This document shows, one piece after another, positions 1 to 9,136 of a stretch of DNA of 64,000 nt (within the stretch, counting starts at the first letter, position 1; each line of letters opens with the position of its first letter). Below the pieces are notes generated by a model. The model saw only the letters and a list, made by a program, of their open reading frames with translations, did no database searches and had not been told where the DNA came from. A program made the position numbers and the translations under genes. Source of the DNA: Rikenellaceae bacterium (GTDB lineage Bacteria; Bacteroidota; Bacteroidia; Bacteroidales; Rikenellaceae); NCBI GenBank assembly GCA_015059955.1, contig SUZK01000003.1, positions 1 to 64,000 on the forward strand, written 5' to 3'.

Positions 1-54
1 GATTTTATTAAATGGTATTTGTATTTACAAAGTAATCAGGGGAAAGTCGCCAAA

Positions 55-84
55 AAGAGAGAGCGAGAAGAATAATCTTCTCGC
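55..84 (-). terminator. Intrinsic terminator of the V-type ATPase operon
   Basis: Perfect 8-bp stem GCGAGAAG/CTTCTCGC (63-70 with 77-84) and a 6-nt loop. Read on the minus strand it is followed by a pyrimidine-rich run ending in TTTTT. It lies just beyond the last gene of the operon. Confidence 0.6.
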
Positions 85-130
85 CCAATCTTAGCGCCGA
101 AAAGCGCCACTTTTTGCATCATTACCTAAA

Positions 131-712
131 TTACTTATTCGCCTGATCCTTAGCAAGCTCCTCACTGAACTCAATAGCACCCTCAACCTTAGCCTGCTCA
201 GTAGTAAGCTCAGCCTTAGTGTAATCCTTATTGAGATCCTTCTGGTCAGTAAGACCCTGAGTGCTGATAGCTGAAGAGATAAGGAAGGTAGCAGCAACAC
301 CCAAGATAGCGTAGAGCTCAGGGAACGCAGCGAGGATAAGAGTCTTACCCATAACGTCGTTACCGTTACCAATAGCAGCGATACCATTAGCACAAACCTT
401 AGACTGCATGATTGCAGATGACAAACATACGATAGCCATCAACAAACCAGCACCAAAGATACCAACTGAAGTAATCATAGGCATACCCTCGCAGATGTAA
501 CCGCTAACCATGAAGTAACCTACGAAACCGTAAAGACCCTGTGAACCAGGAAGAGCCGAAAGAATCATGTAGCTACCGAAAGCGCCGCTATTCTTCTTCA
601 AAGCGCCTACTGCTGCCATACCGCAACGAGCTGTACCAACGGCTGAAGCCAAACCTGAAACACCGACCATAAGGACAACGCCTACATAAGCCAAAATCAA
701 TGATGTACTCAT
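131..712 (-). CDS. ntpK: V-type ATP synthase subunit K (c-ring proteolipid)
   Basis: Rotor-ring subunit of the membrane V0 sector; it carries ions across the membrane as the ring turns. The 193 residues form two fused two-helix hairpins (four membrane helices). Hairpin one has the motif LPGSQGLYGF and hairpin two has FPELYAIL with the essential carboxylate Glu132. Leu54, Ser57, Gln58, Gln103 and Glu132 match, at a constant offset of 7, the sodium ligands Leu61, Thr64, Gln65, Gln110 and Glu139 of Enterococcus hirae NtpK, as recalled from the literature. This argues for sodium coupling. After helix four there is a charged tail of about 43 residues (about 151-193), whereas most family members end soon after the last helix. 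Last gene of the operon. Confidence 0.93.
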   Translation of the reverse strand: MSTSLILAYVGVVLMVGVSGLASAVGTARCGMAAVGALKKNSGAFGSYMILSALPGSQGLYGFVGYFMVSGYICEGMPMITSVGIFGAGLLMAIVCLSSAIMQSKVCANGIAAIGNGNDVMGKTLILAAFPELYAILGVAATFLISSAISTQGLTDQKDLNKDYTKAELTTEQAKVEGAIEFSEELAKDQANK

Positions 713-757
713 AATTGTTAAAATGATTTAATTTGTTAATTATTATTTGTTTACTTC

Positions 758-2602
758 TTATTTATCCATTTTACGCAGAGGATCGAACGAGCGCTGACCC
801 ATCTCGAAACCTGCATTCTTATAGAACTCCACGAATGTTAAACGCATAGGGTGAACGAATGACGAAATCGCAGACATAAAGAGGTTGATACCATGACCGA
901 TAATTAGAATTATCGAAGCCACGATAACGGGCACGATATAGGATGTCCATGGCGAGCCAGCAGGAATATCTGCCGTACCCGACAGGCCCATAGCTAATGA
1001 GTTAAACACCTGCGCCAATACACCGCCCGACAAACCGATAGCGAAGAGTCGGATGTAGCTGAGCACATCGCTCAACAGACCGGTGATATTGTTATACGCA
1101 TCCCAAAGACCTGCACCAATATTAATAAGCGGATTACGCTTAATGTTATTGAGCAGAAGCATCAACACTGCACCAACACCTACCAAACCGAGGAAGATAG
1201 GCGATGTCATGCTGAAGCCTGGAATCTCCATACCGAACATTGGCAGACCCACAGCTATAGAGCCTGACAAGAGTATGATAAACCAACCTAAGAGACCAAA
1301 GCACGATGTAAAGCCAAAGAGCTTGGTTTGCATCCATATATTGATGGCCATACCCACCAAAATCTGGAATACACCGATAGCCAACGATATCGAGAAGAAG
1401 TCCTGCTGGAAATCAAGGAACTTGATAACAGGAGCATAATCCGATATAGCCACACCAAAGAATGAGTTGGCATAGAAACCGAAGGCCACGGTAGCCGATG
1501 CACACACAATCGAGAGGCATGCTGCCTGACGTAGCTTCTTGCCACCCTTCTTCAAAAGTGCAAGACCCAACAATAGGAGCACCAAGCCATAACCTGCATC
1601 ACACAAGCAGATGGCAAAGAACAACATATAGAATGGGCCAAAGATAGGCGTCAAGTCCAAAGTACCATACTTAGGCAGTGCATACATAGCGCCGATAAGC
1701 TCGAAGAGGCGAGCAAAGCTATTGTTCTTAAGCTTCACAGGGGCATCGTCGTCGATAGTGGCATCCCTGCGCATATATACCAAGTTGGGGTATGCCTCAA
1801 GCATCTTATCAACGCGGCGTGCAGTGTCGGCTTCAGCCCAGCCCTCAAGGATTGTCAGCTCGCCATCAGCCTCATGCTGAGCCGTAGCACCAATCTTGAG
1901 ACCCTGCAACTGCTCCTTAAGCTTTGCGCTCTCACCGTCGATGAGTGTCAAAGAGTTAGCAACACGTGAGAAGATCTCATTAAGAGCCTTGTCCTCAGCC
2001 CTAAGAGCATCAGCCTCTGCAAGAAGTGCACGGCTATCACCCTCAGGAAGACGCACCTCCTGACCGTCAATAGCAACGGCGGTGTCATCCGTTGTGATAA
2101 CAACGAAATAGACATTTGATGTCGTAGCGCCAATCTTAACTATTGTAACACCCTCGGCGCACTCAGCTTGTGCTTTTTCATAGGCCGCAGGCTGCGCGAT
2201 GAAGTAGCGCATGGTGATACCACGCTTAGCAAGGCGCGAAATCTCAGCGCCAGAGTAACTACCCCATGGTTCAACCTCCGAAGCGAGCTTCTCGAGACGA
2301 GCTACCTCCTGCTGAATCTGCTGGCGGCGCTCACGAGCAGCAACATAGCTATCGTAGGCCTCAGCTCCCGACTCATACGCCTTAGCATCCTTCACGAATG
2401 CCTCAGACGACAGGAATGACTCCAAGAACTCACGAGCCTTAGCGCGTGCCTCAATCTCCAACAAGAGAGTGCGGTCATCTTCCGATGGCTCCCAACCTGA
2501 TGTAGTGATGTCGACCAAACCGAGTTCACGAAGCTCACCAATAAAGCGCTCCTGCTCACCAGCAAAGAGCACAATGTCGTAACGAATCATCTTACTGATC
2601 AT
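758..2602 (-). CDS. ntpI: V-type ATP synthase subunit I
   Basis: Stator subunit (homologue of eukaryotic subunit a) that provides the ion half-channels beside the c-ring and anchors the peripheral stalk. The 614 residues have the expected two-part build. The N-terminal half (about 1-310) is soluble and coiled-coil rich. The C-terminal half holds a series of hydrophobic segments from about 315 to 590, including the conserved stretch LSDVLSYIRLFAIGLSGG with the helix arginine that works against the c-ring carboxylate. The length is normal for bacterial I subunits. Its start overlaps the stop of the D subunit by 4 nt (ATGA), and ntpK follows after about 45 nt. Confidence 0.94.
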   Translation of the reverse strand: MISKMIRYDIVLFAGEQERFIGELRELGLVDITTSGWEPSEDDRTLLLEIEARAKAREFLESFLSSEAFVKDAKAYESGAEAYDSYVAARERRQQIQQEVARLEKLASEVEPWGSYSGAEISRLAKRGITMRYFIAQPAAYEKAQAECAEGVTIVKIGATTSNVYFVVITTDDTAVAIDGQEVRLPEGDSRALLAEADALRAEDKALNEIFSRVANSLTLIDGESAKLKEQLQGLKIGATAQHEADGELTILEGWAEADTARRVDKMLEAYPNLVYMRRDATIDDDAPVKLKNNSFARLFELIGAMYALPKYGTLDLTPIFGPFYMLFFAICLCDAGYGLVLLLLGLALLKKGGKKLRQAACLSIVCASATVAFGFYANSFFGVAISDYAPVIKFLDFQQDFFSISLAIGVFQILVGMAINIWMQTKLFGFTSCFGLLGWFIILLSGSIAVGLPMFGMEIPGFSMTSPIFLGLVGVGAVLMLLLNNIKRNPLINIGAGLWDAYNNITGLLSDVLSYIRLFAIGLSGGVLAQVFNSLAMGLSGTADIPAGSPWTSYIVPVIVASIILIIGHGINLFMSAISSFVHPMRLTFVEFYKNAGFEMGQRSFDPLRKMDK

Positions 2603-3213
2603 GCGTTAGGCCCCTCCATAGCCTCGGCTTGCGCCTGTCGTGTCTTAACAATCTTCTGTGCCGACTTACTTAGGTTCTCCTCGTCCTCCATAAATCGCTT
2701 AATCTTACGTATGGCATCCTCATAACCAGGTATTTGCACCTTCTCGTAGAGGTTTACCTTCTGAGTAGTCTTGCGTCGCGCATAGTCCAAAAGTTCCATC
2801 TTGCGGTTGTAGACCTCGAACTCGATACCGAGACGAGACAACTCCTTCAGAACCTTGATACCCTCGGCATACCACACCGGGGATGAGAAGAGGTCATATG
2901 CCTTCTCCTCGTATATTATATTATCTAATATAGGTATGCGCACGCCCGCAATCTTCTGTGTCGATAGCTCAACATCAGTGATGCGGATTAGGTCACAATC
3001 AAACTCTCCCCACAGCTGCACCATGTAGTCGTACTGAGCCTTTAGCTCGTCGAGCTCACGACGGTATGCTAATGCGGAGTCCTTCGCACGCTTAACCTCC
3101 GAACGCAATGCACTCTCCTTACTCTTGATGGTAGGCAAGGCATTCTTTCGGATTTTGAGCTGTTTGTTCAGCTCACCGAGCGAGGTCTTGTTATACTGAA
3201 ATTTGATTGCCAT
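2599..3213 (-). CDS. ntpD: V-type ATP synthase subunit D
   Basis: Central-stalk rotor subunit that transmits torque between the catalytic A3B3 head and the c-ring. The 204 residues are predicted to be mainly two long helices forming an antiparallel coiled coil. The N-terminal part has the typical pattern TSLGELNKQLKIRKNALPTIKSK and the C-terminal part has a second heptad-rich helix ending in an Ala/Gln-rich tail. It starts 9 nt after subunit B and its stop overlaps the start of subunit I. No separate F subunit, the usual partner of D, is encoded in the operon. Confidence 0.9.
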   Translation of the reverse strand: MAIKFQYNKTSLGELNKQLKIRKNALPTIKSKESALRSEVKRAKDSALAYRRELDELKAQYDYMVQLWGEFDCDLIRITDVELSTQKIAGVRIPILDNIIYEEKAYDLFSSPVWYAEGIKVLKELSRLGIEFEVYNRKMELLDYARRKTTQKVNLYEKVQIPGYEDAIRKIKRFMEDEENLSKSAQKIVKTRQAQAEAMEGPNA

Positions 3214-3222
3214 AAGCCGTTG

Positions 3223-4542
3223 TTATGCTTTCCAATATTTATCTGAGAGCTCCTGCTTGATGCTTACCTCACCCTTAGAGAAGTACTTAGCAAAGAGTGT
3301 CCATGCTGTGTCAAGCATCTCCTCAATCTCGATGTTAACGTCGATAGAGAGCAACTTCTCCGAATAGTCGTGGGCAAACTTCAATGCACGCTCGTCGTAA
3401 TCCGATAGGTCGAAACCGTTCTCGAGCTTAGTCTTAGCATTAGCAGCATCGGCATATAGACGTACGCAGGCATTCATAACCTGTGGGTGATCCTCACGTG
3501 TCTTCTTACCAATAACGAGCTGCTTAAGACGTGACAACGAACGGAATGGGTCTACGATAACCTTACCAGTGTCGGTATCGTTACGCAAGAACAACTGACC
3601 CTCGGTGATATAACCCGTGTTATCAGGAATAGCGTGGGTAATATCGCCACCCGAAAGTGTTGTAACGGCGATAATCGTAATAGAACCACCATTAGGCAAC
3701 TGAACAGCCTTCTCGTAAATCTTTGCCAAATCCGAATACAACGAACCAGGCATTGAGTCCTTCGAAGGAATCTGGTCCATACGGTTTGACACGATAGCCA
3801 AGGCATCGGCATAGAGGGTCATGTCGGTAAGAAGCACCAACACCTTCTCGCCCTTATCTACTGCGAAGTACTCGGCAGCGGTAAGTGCCATATCTGGAAC
3901 AAGGAGTCGCTCCACAGGTGGGTTATCGGTAGTGTTTACGAACGATACGATACGATCCAACGCACCAGCGTTCTCGAATACCTGCTTGAAGTACAAGAAG
4001 TCATCGTTCGTTAGACCCATACCACCAAGGATAATCTTGTCGGCCTTAGCACGCAATGCCACGTTAGCCATCACGGCGTTATATGGCTGATCGGGATCGG
4101 CAAAGAATGGAATCTTCTGACCCGACACGATGGTGTTGTTAAGGTCGATACCTGCGATACCTGTTGCGATAAGCTCCGAAGGCTGAATACGACGGAATGG
4201 GTTTACGGTAGGGCCACCAATCTCGCGTGCCTCACCCTCAATCTGCTCACCGCCCTCCAATGGCTCGCCATAGGCGTTGAAGAAGCGACCAGCAAGGGCG
4301 TCAGATACGCGCAATACAGGAGGCTCGCCGTGGAATACAACCTCCGAGTCCGTAGCAAGACCCTCGGTACCAGCGAAGACCTGAAGCGTAACCTTCTCGC
4401 CCATAATCTTTACCACCTGAGCCAAACGACCACCTACCGTAGCAAGCTCATCGTTACCTACGCCCGTAGCACGAAGCGTAATGGTAGCCTTGGTGATGTT
4501 ATCAATCTTTGTATATACTTTCTGAAATGCTCGTGTTGTCAT
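3223..4542 (-). CDS. ntpB: V-type ATP synthase subunit B
   Basis: Non-catalytic nucleotide-binding subunit of the cytoplasmic V1 head, alternating with subunit A. The 439-residue protein has an N-terminal beta-barrel (about 1-75), a central RecA-like domain (IDLNNTIVSGQKIPFF region near 140, where the normal P-loop lysine motif is absent as expected for B) and a C-terminal helical bundle. The signature segment PDNTGYITEGQLFLR lies near residue 315. Lies 12 nt downstream of subunit A and is co-transcribed with it. Confidence 0.95.
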   Translation of the reverse strand: MTTRAFQKVYTKIDNITKATITLRATGVGNDELATVGGRLAQVVKIMGEKVTLQVFAGTEGLATDSEVVFHGEPPVLRVSDALAGRFFNAYGEPLEGGEQIEGEAREIGGPTVNPFRRIQPSELIATGIAGIDLNNTIVSGQKIPFFADPDQPYNAVMANVALRAKADKIILGGMGLTNDDFLYFKQVFENAGALDRIVSFVNTTDNPPVERLLVPDMALTAAEYFAVDKGEKVLVLLTDMTLYADALAIVSNRMDQIPSKDSMPGSLYSDLAKIYEKAVQLPNGGSITIIAVTTLSGGDITHAIPDNTGYITEGQLFLRNDTDTGKVIVDPFRSLSRLKQLVIGKKTREDHPQVMNACVRLYADAANAKTKLENGFDLSDYDERALKFAHDYSEKLLSIDVNIEIEEMLDTAWTLFAKYFSKGEVSIKQELSDKYWKA

Positions 4543-4554
4543 AACTTGTCCTCC

Positions 4555-6312
4555 TTATTTTGCAAGTTTCTCGTTTACCAAAGCCTCAATCTTCTTGCGG
4601 AAATCATCGAACTGAGCCGACTTCCACTCCGAGTAGTTCATCTGACGGAACAGATAGATAAGCTCCTTGAAGAACTTTGAGCACTCGTCGAAATCTGCCA
4701 AGTCGAACGACTTACGGCAAATATCCAATACCATGTTATACATTAGCTTCTGACGCTCGATTGGGCAGTTTGCATCGATAGAGTCGAAAGCATCCTGCTG
4801 CAAGATTACAGAGTCGAGCAACTCGCTCTTCCAGAAACGCTCATGGTATTCAACAGGTACACCATCATCACCAAGGATGTTAATCTGGTCGTTTGCCTCC
4901 TTACCACGCTGAACGATAGTCTTACCCTCGTAAACTGCATCAACCCAGTTCTTCTCGATATGCTCGTCAAGGTATGAGCGAATCTCAGGGTACTCCAAGT
5001 ACTTAGAGTATGAGTCAAGTGGGTCAATAGCTGGATAACGCTTAGAGTCCGCACGGCTCTGCGAAAGAGCGTAGAAGCAACGTGCAGCCTTCTTTGTAGA
5101 CTCGGTAACAGGCTCCTTAAGGTTACCACCCGCAGGTGATACAGTACCAAGGAATGTTACTGAGCCTGTTGCACCATTATTAAGCTTCACGAGACCAGCA
5201 CGTGCGTAGAAGTTTGAGATGATAGCCGAGAGGTCCATAGGGAACGCATCCTGACCAGGAAGCTCCTCCAAGCGGTTAGACATCTCACGCAATGCCTGAG
5301 CCCAGCGTGATGTAGAGTCCGCCATTACCAACACCTTCAAACCCATCGAACGATAGTACTCACCGATGGTCATACCAGTGTATACAGATGCCTCACGGGC
5401 AGCAACTGGCATGTTAGAGGTGTTACATATAATAATGGTACGCTCCATAAGCTTGTGACCATTACGTGGGTCAACCAACTCTGGGAACTCGGCGAAGATC
5501 TCCACAACCTCATTTGCACGCTCACCGCAAGCTACGATGATAATCACATCGGCATCCGCCTGCTTAGAGATGGCGTGCTGAAGAACGGTCTTACCTGCAC
5601 CGAAAGGACCAGGGATAAAGCCCGTACCACCCTCAGCAAGTGGGTTGAAAGTATCGATAGCACGAACACCTGTCTCCATCACACGTGATGGACGAGGCTT
5701 CTCGGTAAAGCAACGGATAGCCTGCTTTACTGGCCACTTCTGAACCATGGTGATATTGTACTCATTGCCGTCAGCGTCAACAACAACTGCAACAGTATCG
5801 GTAACCTTATACTCACCAGCGGCAGCAATAATCTTTACGGTATATGTGCCCTGCATAACGAATGGGAGCATAATCTTATGCATAACCCACTGCTCCTTAA
5901 CCTCACCAAGCCAAGCACCTGCCGACACCTTATCGCCCATCTTAGCCAGTGGAGAGAACTCCCACTTCTTCTCAAAGTCGATAGGCTCGGTGATAGAGCC
6001 GCGATTGATGAACAAGCCGTCCATCTTCTCCAAGTCGTTCTGCAAACCATCGTAGTTACGTGACAAAAGACCAGGAGCCAAAGTTGCCTCGAGCATGTGA
6101 CCCTCGAACTCAACCTTATCACCAATCTTCAGACCGCGCGTACTATCGTAGACCTGCACATAGGCCTCATCGCCTATGACCTTGATGACCTCCGCCATCA
6201 TGCGGGTGTCACCACAATACACGTAGCATATCTCGTTCTGACCCACCGCACCGTCAACCTTGGCGATAACGATGTTCGAGATAATACCGTTTACACGTCC
6301 TAATGTTTTCAT
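4555..6312 (-). CDS. ntpA: V-type ATP synthase subunit A (catalytic)
   Basis: Catalytic subunit of the V1 head; it hydrolyses or synthesises ATP in exchange for ion flow through V0. The 585 residues contain an N-terminal barrel, the A-specific bulge insertion (about 110-195), the P-loop GPFGAGKT at 235-242, the motif GERANEVVE near 265-273, the signature DSTSRWAQALRE, and a C-terminal helical domain. Family length is about 580-600, so it is complete. It lies between the DUF2764 gene (16 nt upstream) and subunit B (12 nt downstream). Confidence 0.96.
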   Translation of the reverse strand: MKTLGRVNGIISNIVIAKVDGAVGQNEICYVYCGDTRMMAEVIKVIGDEAYVQVYDSTRGLKIGDKVEFEGHMLEATLAPGLLSRNYDGLQNDLEKMDGLFINRGSITEPIDFEKKWEFSPLAKMGDKVSAGAWLGEVKEQWVMHKIMLPFVMQGTYTVKIIAAAGEYKVTDTVAVVVDADGNEYNITMVQKWPVKQAIRCFTEKPRPSRVMETGVRAIDTFNPLAEGGTGFIPGPFGAGKTVLQHAISKQADADVIIIVACGERANEVVEIFAEFPELVDPRNGHKLMERTIIICNTSNMPVAAREASVYTGMTIGEYYRSMGLKVLVMADSTSRWAQALREMSNRLEELPGQDAFPMDLSAIISNFYARAGLVKLNNGATGSVTFLGTVSPAGGNLKEPVTESTKKAARCFYALSQSRADSKRYPAIDPLDSYSKYLEYPEIRSYLDEHIEKNWVDAVYEGKTIVQRGKEANDQINILGDDGVPVEYHERFWKSELLDSVILQQDAFDSIDANCPIERQKLMYNMVLDICRKSFDLADFDECSKFFKELIYLFRQMNYSEWKSAQFDDFRKKIEALVNEKLAK

Positions 6313-6328
6313 TCGTTTATTTTATGTT

Positions 6329-7171
6329 TTATTGTTTATTCACAAGCTCCTTGGCATCCAATTCGCGCATCAATCTATCGAGCATCTCGCGACCAACCTC
6401 TGGCGAGAGCATCATCCAGCGTGCTACGATATTAACCTTGACAAGGTATGAGAGGATATAGTTGATATTGAAGAAGTCGAAAGTGGCAATCTCCTCGGCC
6501 TCCGACCAGCGGATAGCATCAATCTTACGCTCCTTCTCCACGATATTACGCTCATCGCTAACTGCCGTGATGACAGCATCGATATATGGCAACTCACCAC
6601 GAAGGCCGAAGTCTGCCGCCGACGAACGCTTCAACTGCTCGACAACATCGCCACCACCGACAACAACATCACCAATAGCACGGCCAGCCTCACGGGCAGC
6701 AATGCTTGCAGCGATATTGCGGAGGTTGCGATCGAATTCACCCCACCCCTTGAGGAAACGGCACTTCGAGTTGGCCAACTCCTCGTAATAGGCATTATAT
6801 AGTGCATGCTCAAAACTGTCATCAAGAACGATATCCTCGTCACGGTCATCATCATCAACCTCTACGTAGTTCTTGATAACCTTAGCCATACGCTTGGGGA
6901 GCATCGAGTAGTTACGCTCGACTATCACAGCCTCAATATCCTCTTTAGAGAGATTGCCGAGAGGATTATGACGGTCGCGCTTCACGTAGCGAGCAATGAT
7001 GTTCTCGCAATCGTAGTAGGCATAAAGCAGACGCACAGCCTCACGATCGCGCTTCGTAAGCTCCTCGACGATATCGTCGATAATCTCACGAGCATCAAAG
7101 CCCTTGGTATCCGAGTCTAACGTCCACTCACGAAGACCGGCAACCAAATAGTAATACTCCGTTGCAAACAT
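6329..7171 (-). CDS. DUF2764 family protein, probable V-ATPase subunit C equivalent
   Basis: 280 residues starting MFATEYYYLVAGL, the typical opening of DUF2764 proteins, which in Bacteroidota sit inside V-ATPase operons between subunits E and A. It is soluble, acidic and predicted mostly helical, with no signal peptide. By position it takes the place of subunit C, the socket that connects the central stalk to the c-ring; that role is inferred from gene order and helical content, not from a motif I can name. It is 5 nt downstream of subunit E and 16 nt upstream of subunit A. Confidence 0.85.
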   Translation of the reverse strand: MFATEYYYLVAGLREWTLDSDTKGFDAREIIDDIVEELTKRDREAVRLLYAYYDCENIIARYVKRDRHNPLGNLSKEDIEAVIVERNYSMLPKRMAKVIKNYVEVDDDDRDEDIVLDDSFEHALYNAYYEELANSKCRFLKGWGEFDRNLRNIAASIAAREAGRAIGDVVVGGGDVVEQLKRSSAADFGLRGELPYIDAVITAVSDERNIVEKERKIDAIRWSEAEEIATFDFFNINYILSYLVKVNIVARWMMLSPEVGREMLDRLMRELDAKELVNKQ

Positions 7172-7176
7172 CCTAA

Positions 7177-7788
7177 TTACTTGTATAGCATGTTAGAAAC
7201 CTTCTCGCGCAAGTACTCCTTGAAGAGAGCATCGAAGCTCTCATCGGTGAACGAGATGTAGTAACCACCATCCTTCTCGCCTACCTTGAAGCCACTCTTA
7301 ACATCCTTGGAGTAACCAACCTCGATACCAGCCTTGAGCAACTCAGCAGATGCCTTCTGCATTGCAGCATCAAGCTCAGCACGCTTATCCTCTGGCAAGA
7401 GGGCCTTGAGCGATACGTCCGATGTGTTTGCATTCCAGTTATTAGCCACTGCAAGCAACATATCCTTGACAAAAGTGGCGTCAACAGCAGCAGCCTTAAC
7501 AGCCTCGCCAGTAGTCTTGAGGATGATAGCCTCAGTCAACTCAGCCTTAATCTTAGATACAGCCTGGCGACCAGCGAGCGAAATCTCGGTCATCGCATTC
7601 TTAGCGATATCCTCTGCGCGGTTCTCGGCAGCCTTAGTAATCACCTGAGCCTCAGCCTTAGCATCAGCAAGGATGCGAGCAGCCTCCTCCTTTGCATCAG
7701 CCACAAGGCGATCGGCCTCTGAGCGCCCCTTCTCCAAGCCCTCATTGTAGAGCTTTTTGGTAAGCTCCTGAAGTTTATTGTTCTCCAT
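7177..7788 (-). CDS. ntpE: V-type ATP synthase subunit E
   Basis: Peripheral-stalk subunit that holds the A3B3 head against rotation. The 203 residues show the family plan: a long Ala/Glu/Lys-rich N-terminal helix (about 1-85, with repeated AKEEAARILADAKAEA-like heptads) and a globular C-terminal domain from about 100. First gene of the operon. The G/H partner, which normally forms a heterodimeric coiled coil with E, is not encoded in this window. The start is supported by a promoter about 120 nt upstream on the same strand. Confidence 0.9.
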   Translation of the reverse strand: MENNKLQELTKKLYNEGLEKGRSEADRLVADAKEEAARILADAKAEAQVITKAAENRAEDIAKNAMTEISLAGRQAVSKIKAELTEAIILKTTGEAVKAAAVDATFVKDMLLAVANNWNANTSDVSLKALLPEDKRAELDAAMQKASAELLKAGIEVGYSKDVKSGFKVGEKDGGYYISFTDESFDALFKEYLREKVSNMLYK

Positions 7789-7905
7789 AGTTCAATAAAT
7801 TTTAAGTTATTTTTCGTATATATTTTTATCTCTTATTCACTCCGTTTGCAGGGACTATCTACCCATTACAACAGCACAGAACGCGCGCCCCTAAAAAAAT
7901 TCCCA

Positions 7906-7936
7906 CAAATATATGTTTATTTTTTGAATAATCAAA
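7906..7936 (-). promoter_or_regulatory. Promoter of the V-type ATPase operon
   Basis: On the minus strand: TTTG (7933-7936), 19 nt, then TATATTTG (7906-7913), an exact match to the Bacteroidota sigma-ABfr consensus and spacing. It predicts a 5' leader of about 110 nt before subunit E. Confidence 0.7.
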
Positions 7937-7984
7937 GCAATGTGTTACATATTTTGAAAAAATATGCAATGACATATACGGCTA

Positions 7985-8015
7985 TTGACAATTAGAAAAA
8001 ATATTCATACCTTTG
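7985..8015 (+). promoter_or_regulatory. Promoter of the ROK kinase gene
   Basis: TTGA (7985-7988), 19 nt, TACCTTTG (8008-8015). The predicted start of transcription (about 8019-8021) leaves room for the ATG at 8038 but hardly for the one at 8023. Confidence 0.65.
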
Positions 8016-8037
8016 TCTAACAATGCAACATCAAACT

Positions 8038-9117
8038 ATGAACACACCTATTGTAGTGACGCTCGACGCTGGCGGCACAAACTTCGTATTTACAGCAATG
8101 GCAGATGGCAAACCCGTTGGCCAGTCACTCACACTACCCTCTTCGGCACACGACCTCGACCTATGCTTGAAGACATTAGTATCTGGATTTGAGCAGATTA
8201 TCAACACTCTTCCAGAGAAACCCGTAGCCATAAGCTTCGCCTTCCCTGGCCCTGCCGACTATCGCAATGGCATCATTGGAGGATACCTCCCCAACTTCCC
8301 ATCGTTCCGCGATGGCGTAGCACTCGGTCCTATGCTTCAGAGACATTTCAACATTCCTGTATTCATCAACAACGATGCCGACCTATTTGCTTATGGCGAG
8401 GCGATGGGTGGTGCCCTACCACGCATAAACAGACGCCTCGAGGAGGCTGGCTCAGCAAAACGCTACCGCAACCTTTTAGGCTACACCTTTGGCACTGGCT
8501 TTGGCTTCGGTTTTGTTATGGATGGCAGACTCAACCTTGGCGACAACTCATGCGTCGAGACCTTCTGCCTCAAGCACCGCGACTACCCCAACATCCTTGT
8601 CGAGGATGGTGTTGCCATACGTGCCGTGAAGCGTGTCTATCGCGAGCTTAGCCACGACGAGCGCGAGCTTCAGCCCAAGGATATTTTCGACATTGCTGAG
8701 GGCAGCGCTGAGGGTGATGCCACAGCTGCCAAAGAGGCCTTCGCGACACTCGGTCGTGTAGCGGGCGATGCAATGGCAACAGCCGTTACACTGATGGATG
8801 GTATTATCGTAATTGGAGGTGGTCTTGCGGGTGCTTCAAAGTACTTTATGCCCGCTCTAATTGAAGAGATGCGCGCACAGATTAAGACCCTTTCGGGTGA
8901 TACTCTTAACCGTGTACAGATGAGTGTGTATAATCTCGATGATGCTGCTGATTTTGAAAAGTTTGCAAAGGGTAACTCAACCAAAATCAATGTATACGGA
9001 AGCGACGATGAGGTTGTCTATGACCCAGAGAAACGCATAGGTATAACAATCTCGGATATTGGTGCAAGCAACGCCGTATCATTAGGCGCTTATCTATATG
9101 CGATAGACAACATATAG
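8038..9117 (+). CDS. ROK family sugar kinase-like protein
   Basis: Predicted cytoplasmic ATP-dependent sugar kinase of the ROK fold (glucose, fructose or an amino sugar; substrate unknown). The N-terminal phosphate-binding motif LDAGGTNFVF and the catalytic region NNDADLFAYGEA are present. The second ATPase-domain motif GGGLAG lies near residue 267. The usual ROK zinc motif (CxCGxxGCxE) is missing; the corresponding region has only scattered cysteines. It is 359 residues from this ATG, somewhat longer than the usual 300-320 because of an insert near 110-130. There is no N-terminal DNA-binding domain, so it is a kinase-type and not a repressor-type ROK. An alternative start at 8023 adds five residues. 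It stands alone, divergent from the V-ATPase operon. Confidence 0.82.
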   Translation: MNTPIVVTLDAGGTNFVFTAMADGKPVGQSLTLPSSAHDLDLCLKTLVSGFEQIINTLPEKPVAISFAFPGPADYRNGIIGGYLPNFPSFRDGVALGPMLQRHFNIPVFINNDADLFAYGEAMGGALPRINRRLEEAGSAKRYRNLLGYTFGTGFGFGFVMDGRLNLGDNSCVETFCLKHRDYPNILVEDGVAIRAVKRVYRELSHDERELQPKDIFDIAEGSAEGDATAAKEAFATLGRVAGDAMATAVTLMDGIIVIGGGLAGASKYFMPALIEEMRAQIKTLSGDTLNRVQMSVYNLDDAADFEKFAKGNSTKINVYGSDDEVVYDPEKRIGITISDIGASNAVSLGAYLYAIDNI

Positions 9118-9136
9118 CAGCACTAAAAGAGAACTT

